Shown: piece by piece, positions 1-6,250 of the stretch | How the letters are laid out: every line of letters starts with the position of its first letter | Numbering within the stretch: position 1 is the first letter of the stretch | Source of the DNA: Dysgonamonadaceae bacterium | GTDB taxonomy: Bacteria; Bacteroidota; Bacteroidia; Bacteroidales; Azobacteroidaceae | Assembly: GCA_031287395.1 (NCBI GenBank) | Contig: JAITTA010000075.1 | Span: 1 to 7,312, forward strand | Length of the DNA: 7,312 nucleotides | Direction: 5' to 3' | Notes under the pieces: generated by a model | Told to the model about the DNA's origin: nothing | Database searches by the model: none | The model's input: the letters and a program-made list of their open reading frames with translations, nothing else | Translations under genes and position numbers: made by a program

Positions 1-1
1 C

Positions 2-229
2 CACCACGCCGGCAACATGCTGGAATGCATGAAAACCCGCCAATTGCCGAATGCAGATATCGCTATTGGGGCCGAAGTTGCAAAACTGGCCCATATCGCC
101 AATATCTCTTGCCGGCTCGGACGCGGATTAAACTGGGATTCCAAAGCAAACAATTTCGGGAAAGATGCGGAAGCAAATGCCTTCATCAAGGCGCATTACC
201 GCGAACCATGGAAACTACCGAAGATATAA
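2..229 (+). CDS. Gfo/Idh/MocA family oxidoreductase, C-terminal fragment
   Basis: This is the 3' end of a gene that begins before the window; 75 codons are visible, ending in TAA. The fragment has the closing signature of the Gfo/Idh/MocA C-terminal domain. It starts HHAGNMLECMKTRQLPNADI, where family members typically read H..NFLDC.KSR..PNADI. It continues with a HIANISCRLGRGLNWD block (family: H.gNIayrLGR.L.WD), then a D.EAN segment and a final YREPWKLP. The family comprises NAD(P)-dependent sugar, inositol or biliverdin oxidoreductases and some NAD-dependent glycosidases (GH109-like). The N-terminal Rossmann domain and catalytic lysine lie outside the window, so substrate and any signal peptide cannot be judged. 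The ATG at 17 is internal, because the frame and the homology both continue to the left edge. The gene converges on the peptidase gene, with a hairpin between them. Confidence 0.88.
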   Translation, partial: HHAGNMLECMKTRQLPNADIAIGAEVAKLAHIANISCRLGRGLNWDSKANNFGKDAEANAFIKAHYREPWKLPKI

Positions 230-253
230 TTCGGTAAAAGAACCTGTTTTCAA

Positions 254-304
254 ATTAAAATCTCCATTATTTTTCATTCTGCAAAAAATAATGGAGATTT
301 TAAT
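254..304. terminator. Perfect 21-bp hairpin, probable bidirectional terminator
   Basis: Bases 254-274 are exactly complementary to 284-304, leaving a 9-base loop (275-283). The arms are AT-rich with a GC core (TCTCC/GGAGA), flanked by A runs on one side and T runs on the other. A transcript from either strand therefore gives a stem followed by U-rich sequence. The hairpin lies 25 bases after the oxidoreductase stop and 32 bases past the peptidase stop, which are convergent. It very likely ends both transcripts. Confidence 0.85.
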
Positions 305-335
305 ATTTTAGGGAACTATCTCTTATTAAGATTCC

Positions 336-3224
336 TTATTTATTACTAAACAACTTTCCGGTAGAAACTTTCACTACTTTCCCGTATTTTTCCAAAGCAT
401 TCAGATCAACCGATTTAGGATCTCCTACAATACCGATTGCTATCGGACGCCCTTTCACATTTTCATTATAAAATTTAACGATATCGTCGAATGTCAGGTT
501 ATCAATTTTACTTCCGTTGGTTTCTGCCGGAGACTTTGTATAACCCCTTCTCTTCCATCCCTCATAAACCTGGCTGGCTATTCTGAAATGAGGTTTTTCA
601 ATAACAGACGTTTCTTTCATGTAGTTCTTGATCATAGGCAGGCGATCCGGATACTGAGGCATTTGATTGATCAACCCCATAAAAACATCCACCGCCTCCA
701 CGGTTTTATCCGCCTGAGTGCCTAACGCTCCGATAAAATAACATTTTTTCCCTTCAACAGGAGGATTCCGGTAAGCAGCTCCCGCCGAATAAGCCATAGA
801 ACGATATTCGCGAATCTCCTGAAGAACCAGACCGCTGAAACCTCCGGCAAAATACTGATTAAAAGCCGTATGATATACATCATCTTCATGATTGTATTCA
901 TCTCCTTGAATATAGAAATAGACGGAACTTTGTTGAGCATCTCCGTTAGGCAGGAAATAAATTGTATTTTCCTTGTACTCCACCCGATCCTTCACTTCGG
1001 GAGAAGTGGAAGTTTTTTCTCCTTGTTTCAGAGGAAGATTTTTGCTCAGAATATCGTACACTGTTTCCAGATCCAAAGAACCTACATAGTGAATCTCCGC
1101 CTCATAATCCGTAGCCCGTTGAAACTCTCCGGTCAGATTACTGATCGTTATGTTTCCGATTTCTTCCAAAGACAAACGATCCAAATAATCCGACTTATCC
1201 TGATACAACACATATTGATTCATTGCACTCCCCATATTTTCCGTCGACGTCTTTTCCATCCGGCGGTTCTGATAGTAAGGGCCTTTCTGGTTATTCATCT
1301 GTTTTTCATCCAGTTGAGGGAGTAATATCTGACGGGTCAGCAAGTTACAGGCTTCTTCCAAATTGACTTCAAATCCATTCATTGTAACGTATAGGTAATC
1401 ATCGTCCACTCCGTAACGGCAAGTTGCACCCAAGTTACTGAATTCTTTCTTCACAGCCTGTGCATCCATTTGTCCCATGATACCGGCATTATTCATCAAC
1501 GCAGTTGCCAAAGCTAATTTAGGCATTTTTTCCGTACCGATACCAAATTTCAATGTAAGGGTAAATACCTCATTCTCATTGTTTTTTGTATAAAACAGTT
1601 TCGATTTGTCGTTAATCGGGCGCATACGAATATCGTTCATATCAGCATACGGAGCAGCCATTTTCTTTACCGGAAGATGTTTGAACTCTTTTGCATATGC
1701 AGATTCAGCCCCTCTTACAGGTAATATCGGATCGTATTGCGGTTTTTCCAGTTTTTCCCCTTTAGAAGGCTTTCCTTCATTCAACATAAAAGCAATATAA
1801 TCCTCTCCAAAATACTTCTTTGCAATCTCTTTAATCTGCTCTACAGTAACAGCGGCAACCATTTCTTTAAAACCGAGCAATTCACCCATGTCCTTTCCGG
1901 AAAGGAAATACTGTGAGATTATATATGCCTTATTTTCATTCGATTCCATGGATAAGTCATAGTCCCGAATCATTTTACTTTTGATAGACTGTACCAGCCA
2001 ATCTTCAAACTGACCTTCCTGTAACTTCTTAATCTCTTTCAACAACGTTTTCTCAGTCGATTTCAACGATTCGAAACGACGCTGGTTCATATCGTAATAA
2101 GGAACAGCCCGGACGGTAATAAAGCCACGGTCAAGCAAGGATTCCGAATTGGCTCCCGCGGCCGTCAAGTCTCCATCAAGAGACAACTTATCCAGAAGTC
2201 CCGTACGGTTTGAATTCGAAAGGATGGAAGTACAGATATCCATTGCAATATCATCTTCACTACCGGATGTTATGCCTTTGAACGACAAAATTACCTGGGG
2301 AGTATAAGACATCTTGGCGCTGAATTCCTGGCGTCCCTGAAGCGGAGCATCCGGATAAACTTTTTTCTCCGGGACGGAACGGTTTTCCAAACGGCCGAAT
2401 TTTTCCCGGATAACAGGAAGAAGTTCATTGGTTTTAACATTTCCAACAATCACAAGAGCCATATTGGACGGCACATACCATTCATTATAGAACTTGATCA
2501 ATTCGCTCAGTTGAGGATTTTTCAAATGTTGCGGAAGTCCTATAACAGAACGGGAATAAGGGTGTCCCGGGAACAAATTACTCATAATAAACTCATTCAC
2601 CCTGCGAGACTGTTGATCCTGCCCCCGGTTGAATTCTTCATAAACGGTTTCCAATTCCGGTTGGAAATTTCTGAAAACCGGATTGATAAAGCGTTCGGAA
2701 TTTAATTCCAGCCATTTGTAAACTTCTCCCGGAGGAAATGAGCTATGATAAACCGTATAATCAAGTGACGTTGCCGCATTCATATTTTCCCCTCCCATTT
2801 CAAGAGTGAGGTTGGAAAAATCGTTGGAAAGGCTATATTGTGCAGCTTCTTTCGTCAAATCATTGATTTCTTTGGAAATTGTTTTTCTCTTTTCAGGATC
2901 GGTGGCCTGAGCCATTTCATCGTATTTGGTAACAATCTGATCATAAAGCCGTTTTTCTTTCTCCCAATCGAGACTACCTATTTTTTGAGTACCCTTGAAC
3001 ATCATGTGTTCCAGGTAATGCGCCAAACCCGTATATTTTTCAGGGTCTTCTTTGGACCCAACATTTACGGCAACCATTCCGAATGCATCGGGAGACGTGA
3101 AGTCTTCCCAAATAAAGACACTCAAACCATTCGGAAGCTTGAACGCCTTCAATCCCTGAGCATAGGTATTTGTTCCAAACAGAGAACAAACGAACAATAA
3201 CAAGACAAACTTTAATAGTTTCAT
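336..3224 (-). CDS. Secreted M16 family zinc metallopeptidase (pitrilysin/insulinase-like)
   Basis: The product has 962 residues. An N-terminal signal peptide (residues 1-22, hydrophobic core LLLFV, likely cut in TYA|QG) sends it to the periplasm or envelope. The inverted zinc motif HYLEH gives ligands H69 and H73 and catalytic base E72. The third ligand is best placed at E197 in ETVYEEF. H73 and E197 are about 123 residues apart, against about 76 in classical M16 enzymes, because of a charged helical insert around residues 85-140. The NAATSLDYTVY block (149-159) is the usual substrate-cleft motif. The second half (about 535-962) is the paired M16 domain; it lacks HxxEH, as expected, but keeps the R805...Y812 pair (REYRSMAY). 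Length fits two-repeat M16 proteins. The start at 3224 gives the signal peptide and lies just after a good promoter. Substrate is unknown; the family degrades peptides in a closed chamber. It follows enolase but probably has its own transcript. Confidence 0.93.
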   Translation of the reverse strand: MKLLKFVLLLFVCSLFGTNTYAQGLKAFKLPNGLSVFIWEDFTSPDAFGMVAVNVGSKEDPEKYTGLAHYLEHMMFKGTQKIGSLDWEKEKRLYDQIVTKYDEMAQATDPEKRKTISKEINDLTKEAAQYSLSNDFSNLTLEMGGENMNAATSLDYTVYHSSFPPGEVYKWLELNSERFINPVFRNFQPELETVYEEFNRGQDQQSRRVNEFIMSNLFPGHPYSRSVIGLPQHLKNPQLSELIKFYNEWYVPSNMALVIVGNVKTNELLPVIREKFGRLENRSVPEKKVYPDAPLQGRQEFSAKMSYTPQVILSFKGITSGSEDDIAMDICTSILSNSNRTGLLDKLSLDGDLTAAGANSESLLDRGFITVRAVPYYDMNQRRFESLKSTEKTLLKEIKKLQEGQFEDWLVQSIKSKMIRDYDLSMESNENKAYIISQYFLSGKDMGELLGFKEMVAAVTVEQIKEIAKKYFGEDYIAFMLNEGKPSKGEKLEKPQYDPILPVRGAESAYAKEFKHLPVKKMAAPYADMNDIRMRPINDKSKLFYTKNNENEVFTLTLKFGIGTEKMPKLALATALMNNAGIMGQMDAQAVKKEFSNLGATCRYGVDDDYLYVTMNGFEVNLEEACNLLTRQILLPQLDEKQMNNQKGPYYQNRRMEKTSTENMGSAMNQYVLYQDKSDYLDRLSLEEIGNITISNLTGEFQRATDYEAEIHYVGSLDLETVYDILSKNLPLKQGEKTSTSPEVKDRVEYKENTIYFLPNGDAQQSSVYFYIQGDEYNHEDDVYHTAFNQYFAGGFSGLVLQEIREYRSMAYSAGAAYRNPPVEGKKCYFIGALGTQADKTVEAVDVFMGLINQMPQYPDRLPMIKNYMKETSVIEKPHFRIASQVYEGWKRRGYTKSPAETNGSKIDNLTFDDIVKFYNENVKGRPIAIGIVGDPKSVDLNALEKYGKVVKVSTGKLFSNK

Positions 3225-3253
3225 TATTACTTAGAATTAAATTATTAATGTTA

Positions 3254-3284
3254 CAAATATAGGCATTTTATTCACAAAAACAAA
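3254..3284 (-). promoter_or_regulatory. Bacteroidetes-type promoter for the M16 peptidase gene
   Basis: Read on the minus strand, TATATTTG (3261-3254) matches the TAnnTTTG -7 consensus exactly, and TTTG (3284-3281) matches the -33 element with a 19-base spacer. Transcription would begin near 3248, giving a leader of roughly 24 bases before the ATG at 3224. The -33 element is made from the last stem bases and first tail bases of the enolase terminator. Confidence 0.75.
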
Positions 3285-3310
3285 CCCGGTCGATTTATAT
3301 CAACCGGGTT
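3276..3310 (-). terminator. Intrinsic terminator of the enolase gene
   Basis: On the minus strand, bases 3310-3299 and 3294-3283 form a 12-bp stem (arms AACCCGGTTGAT and ATCGACCGGGTT, one G-U pair) around an ATAA tetraloop. The stem is followed directly by the T-rich tail TGTTTTT ending at 3276 when counted from the stem. It lies 28 bases past the enolase stop. GC-rich stem, tight loop and U-rich tail make it a textbook Rho-independent terminator for enolase only. Confidence 0.85.
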
Positions 3311-3337
3311 CGAATCCCTTATGTATAACTATTTAGG

Positions 3338-4618
3338 TTACTTCACTCTTTTGTATCCGTAAACAGCTAAGCTACCCAATTCTTCTTCGATACGAAGCAA
3401 CTGGTTGTATTTAGCCATACGGTCGGAACGGCTCAACGAACCGGTTTTGATTTGTCCGGAGTTGGTAGCAACTGCAATATCGGCAATCGTAGCGTCTTCC
3501 GTTTCACCGGAACGGTGAGAAGTAACGGAAGTATAACCGTGACGGTGAGCCATTTCGATAGCATCCAAAGTCTCGCTCAAGGAACCGATTTGGTTTACCT
3601 TGATCAGGATCGAATTGGCACAACCCAATTCGATACCCTTCTTCAGATATTCTACGTTAGTAACAAACAAATCATCACCCACCAACTGGCATTTGTTTCC
3701 AATTTTGTCGGTCAAAAGTTTCCATCCGTCCCAGTCGCCTTCAGCCATACCATCTTCGATAGAATCGATAGGATATTTGGCTACCAGTTCGGCCAGGTAA
3801 TCGGCTTGTTGAGCAGACGTACGTTTCGCGCCGCTTGCACCTTCAAATTTCGTATAATCATAAACGCCATCTTTATAGAACTCGGAAGAGGCACAGTCCA
3901 GACCGATCATCACATCGGAACCGGCTTTGTAACCTGCCGATTCGATTGCTTTGATAATCGATTCCAAAGCATCTTCAGTACCTTTCAATGCAGGAGCAAA
4001 ACCTCCTTCATCGCCTACTGCGGTACTCAAATTTCTATCGTGTAATACTTTTTTCAAAGAATGAAATACTTCGGCTCCCATTCTCAGACCTTCACGGAAA
4101 GAAGAAGCTCCTACCGGACGGATCATAAATTCCTGGAATGCAATCGGAGCGTCGGAATGAGAACCACCATTGATAATATTCATCATCGGAACCGGCAATA
4201 CAAAAGTATTCGTTCCGCCGATATAACGATACAAAGGAATATCCAGGTAAGCAGCCGCGGCTTTTGCAACAGCAAGCGAAACTCCCAGAATAGCGTTAGC
4301 TCCTAATTTGGATTTGGTTTTAGTTCCATCCATTTCGATCATTTTCTTATCGATAACGCGTTGTTCCAGTGAACTCATACCGATTAAAGCCGGAGCAATC
4401 ACCTGGTTGATGTTATCCACAGCTTTCAAAACGCCTTTACCCAGATAACGTTTTTTGTCGCCATCACGTAATTCCAAAGCTTCATTTTCTCCTGTGGAAG
4501 CTCCCGACGGAACAGCGGCACGGCCAATGATGCCCGACATCAGATGTACATCCACCTCTACCGTAGGATTCCCTCTTGAATCCAGAATCTCTCTACCAAC
4601 GATTTTTACAATTTCCAT
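3338..4618 (-). CDS. eno: Enolase (phosphopyruvate hydratase, EC 4.2.1.11)
   Basis: This cytoplasmic glycolytic enzyme interconverts 2-phosphoglycerate and phosphoenolpyruvate. The 426-residue length is normal. The N-terminal domain has the ILDSRGNPTVEVD opening and the PSGASTGENEALELRDGD mobile loop. In the barrel, the catalytic acids are E163 (FQEFMI) and E204 (VGDEGGFAP), the Mg2+ ligands are D241 (GLDCASSE), E288 (SIEDGMAE) and D315 (VGDDLFVTN), and the catalytic lysines are K340 (LIKVNQIGSLSET signature) and K391 (KTGSLSRSDR). These were assigned by alignment from memory to E. coli E168, E209, D246, E290, D317, K342 and K393. The GGSHSDAPIAFQEF variant, instead of the common GGSHADNNVDIQEF, fits my memory of Bacteroidetes enolases. 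The ATG at 4618 places the conserved IVGREILDSRGNP block at the expected position. There is no Shine-Dalgarno sequence. The gene has its own promoter and terminator and appears monocistronic. Confidence 0.98.
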   Translation of the reverse strand: MEIVKIVGREILDSRGNPTVEVDVHLMSGIIGRAAVPSGASTGENEALELRDGDKKRYLGKGVLKAVDNINQVIAPALIGMSSLEQRVIDKKMIEMDGTKTKSKLGANAILGVSLAVAKAAAAYLDIPLYRYIGGTNTFVLPVPMMNIINGGSHSDAPIAFQEFMIRPVGASSFREGLRMGAEVFHSLKKVLHDRNLSTAVGDEGGFAPALKGTEDALESIIKAIESAGYKAGSDVMIGLDCASSEFYKDGVYDYTKFEGASGAKRTSAQQADYLAELVAKYPIDSIEDGMAEGDWDGWKLLTDKIGNKCQLVGDDLFVTNVEYLKKGIELGCANSILIKVNQIGSLSETLDAIEMAHRHGYTSVTSHRSGETEDATIADIAVATNSGQIKTGSLSRSDRMAKYNQLLRIEEELGSLAVYGYKRVK

Positions 4619-4674
4619 AAATTCGTTTTTTATTGGGTTTATAAATATATTTTATTGATTTATAGGATTGGAAA

Positions 4675-4689
4675 TGACAAAAGGTGTCA
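4675..4689 (-). other. Small hairpin in the enolase 5' leader
   Basis: TGACA and TGTCA (5-bp arms, 5-base loop) sit within about the first 20 bases of the predicted enolase transcript, just downstream of the -7 element. A stem-loop near a 5' end can protect an abundant mRNA from decay. With only 5 bp, chance is a fair alternative. Confidence 0.3.
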
Positions 4690-4700
4690 GATTCCGGGCA

Positions 4701-4708
4701 CAAAGGTA
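4701..4708 (-). promoter_or_regulatory. Putative -7 element of the enolase promoter
   Basis: On the minus strand this reads TACCTTTG, an exact match to the TAnnTTTG consensus. The expected -33 position shows only T-rich sequence without a clear TTTG, so the -33 element is weak or absent. The implied leader before the ATG at 4618 is about 75 bases, much of it A/T-rich. No better match is visible in the gap. Confidence 0.6.
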
Positions 4709-4840
4709 ATAAAAAAGAAAATGAAAATCACGATTGTAAACTGACAAATCTTGAAACTTTACGCTAATGCTACATATAGCAGGATTCAGTCCTTACAAAA
4801 AGGATTTTATAAAAAATTTAAGCATATTTCTTTCATTTTC

Positions 4841-4872
4841 TTGTTTTAATGAATAAAAATATGTTAAATTTG
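4841..4872 (+). promoter_or_regulatory. Bacteroidetes-type promoter of the lipoprotein-barrel operon
   Basis: TAAATTTG (4865-4872) matches TAnnTTTG exactly. TTG at 4841-4843 lies 21 bases upstream as a slightly weak -33 element. The start site would fall near 4878, leaving a very short leader (about 20 bases) before the ATG at 4898. The leader is A/T-rich and has no Shine-Dalgarno sequence. Confidence 0.65.
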
Positions 4873-4897
4873 CTACTTTAAAAGTATATAAAAAGTT

Positions 4898-6250
4898 ATG
4901 AAGAACCATTTATCCGGATGGATAGCGCTGGCCTTTCTTTTTACTGTTTCCTGTTATGAAGAAACACGGGTAGAGTTTATTCCGGATTTTGATATTTTAT
5001 CCGTTAATGAAAACTATTCAGTCCCCTCGGAATTTACGATTGTTAATAAGACGGTTGGCGCAGACCGTTACCTGTGGACATTCGAGGGCGGGATTCCGGC
5101 CGTTTCCACTCAAAAATCACCGGGTTCCGTAATATTCCGTGAACCGGGCGCCCACCTGATCCGGCTGGAGTGCTGGCTTGGCGCTCATTCCAAATCCAAA
5201 GAACTTGAACTGAAGCTGGATTCCGTTATTTACCATGCCTTTGAGCCTGAAATACAGGTCAATGCCTATGCTCCCGTGTATGTGAAATTTATCAATAAAA
5301 CGCAGGGAGCTACCCGCTTTGAGTGGACATTCGAAGGCGGGTCGCCGGCATCGAGCGTTTTGCGGGATCCCCCGCCGGTCTGCTTTGAGCAGCCGGGAAA
5401 ATATGCCGTGCAGCTTATTTCCGGAAACGACCGGAAACAATACAAATCTACGGATACAATCACGGTATTGCCGCGCCTGCAAACGGATTTTGTATTGAAA
5501 CCATCCTTACAGGACGAGGATTTTGAAGCACCTGCCGTACTTTATTCGGAAAATAAGAGTATCAGTAACCTGAGGTCAAAATGGACGGTCTCGAATGAGG
5601 GATCCGTGAAAAACGATACGGCTACCCACGCGGAATTTTATCTGGAATCGCCCGGCAGTTACACAATTACGCTGCATACCGACAATGACAAGGAAAAACA
5701 GACTTTAACCAGGGAAATCTCCATACTTCCGAATACAAATCTTTATACGTTAAAAAATATTAAATTTGGAGTTGCTTCTGCGGAAACGACGGGTGCATTC
5801 TTCTCATCCCACTTCAAAAAAGTATTCCTGGAAAAGGAAATCGATCAAACCAACGGAAAACAAATCGACTTCATCTTTTTTGTATTGAACGAACATTTTA
5901 ATTATTGCCGCCTGCTCTCCCCGGACCAGGCCGATGAATTTGTATATTCCCCAATTGCCGGCGCCATCAGGACTTTTACGGTGAATGAACTGATATCGAA
6001 AGGAATTTCTTTTTCCGTTCAGGATTTTGATTCCATGACCGACGACAGCGCCCTGAACCGGCTGGAAATACGAAAAAATGACACGGGAGACGCGTATTTC
6101 AAATTAGATGCCTTACCGTATATCGTTCTGTTTGAAACAATCGACGGACGGAAAGGCGCTGTTTGCGTAAGGGAAATCCAAAAGTCGGGAAAGGAATCTT
6201 ACCTGATTGCAGATATAAAAGTGCAAAAAAATAAAACTTCGAATCCATGA
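4898..6250 (+). CDS. PKD-domain surface lipoprotein, function unknown
   Basis: The product has 450 residues. It begins with a lipoprotein signal: a hydrophobic segment to residue 18, then C19 in the relaxed lipobox FTVSC. The next residues, YEE, put acids at +2 and +3, resembling Bacteroidetes lipoprotein export signals for the outer leaflet, so surface exposure is likely (inference). Three PKD-like Ig-fold domains follow, at about 25-107, 110-192 and 194-278. Their core tryptophans are W60, W143 and W229, and each has a closing PG motif (83-84, 166-167, 252-253). The first two share WTFEGG.P, so they are a recent or constrained duplication. Residues 280-450 form a separate domain (LYTLKNIKFGVASAETTGAF onward) that I do not recognise. 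PKD domains usually act as spacers or bind proteins or glycans; there is no catalytic motif. The downstream barrel gene overlaps the stop by four bases, so the two products probably work together at the outer membrane. Confidence 0.85.
   Translation: MKNHLSGWIALAFLFTVSCYEETRVEFIPDFDILSVNENYSVPSEFTIVNKTVGADRYLWTFEGGIPAVSTQKSPGSVIFREPGAHLIRLECWLGAHSKSKELELKLDSVIYHAFEPEIQVNAYAPVYVKFINKTQGATRFEWTFEGGSPASSVLRDPPPVCFEQPGKYAVQLISGNDRKQYKSTDTITVLPRLQTDFVLKPSLQDEDFEAPAVLYSENKSISNLRSKWTVSNEGSVKNDTATHAEFYLESPGSYTITLHTDNDKEKQTLTREISILPNTNLYTLKNIKFGVASAETTGAFFSSHFKKVFLEKEIDQTNGKQIDFIFFVLNEHFNYCRLLSPDQADEFVYSPIAGAIRTFTVNELISKGISFSVQDFDSMTDDSALNRLEIRKNDTGDAYFKLDALPYIVLFETIDGRKGAVCVREIQKSGKESYLIADIKVQKNKTSNP
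5036..5356 (+). repeat. Duplicated PKD core, two copies 249 bp apart
   Basis: Residues 47-70 and 130-153 of the lipoprotein align as TIVNKTVGADRYLWTFEGG and KFINKTQGATRFEWTFEGG, exactly 83 codons apart. At the DNA level, 5075-5092 and 5324-5341 match at 17 of 18 bases. The only difference is a G/A at the third position of a Glu codon. The surrounding DNA is much more diverged, so the near identity is local. Confidence 0.75.

Noticed and set aside
25..237. Alternative frame overlapping the first gene
   Set aside because: The frame through position 2 carries the clear Gfo/Idh/MocA C-terminal signature; this one has no recognisable pattern.
870..1325. Open frame of 151 codons on the plus strand
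   Set aside because: It is antisense inside the M16 peptidase gene, with low-complexity Ile/Phe-rich translation typical of reversed coding DNA.
3180..3190. C13 of the M16 signal peptide as a lipobox cysteine
   Set aside because: The residue before it is Val rather than Gly, Ala or Ser, and it sits inside the hydrophobic core. A normal cleavage site follows at TYA|QG.
3256..3330. Possible tRNA gene, suggested by the TTCGAAT T-loop sequence
   Set aside because: There is no acceptor stem, D-arm or anticodon arm at the required distances, and the T stem pairs for only 3 bp. It is reported only as a look-alike.
3452..4045. Open frame of 197 codons on the plus strand
   Set aside because: It lies wholly antisense to the conserved enolase coding sequence. 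It has no promoter-like start and its translation resembles no protein family; it is a codon-usage shadow.
5117..5482. Minus-strand frames opposite the lipoprotein
   Set aside because: They oppose a well-supported coding sequence with signal peptide and repeated domains, and show no motif of their own.
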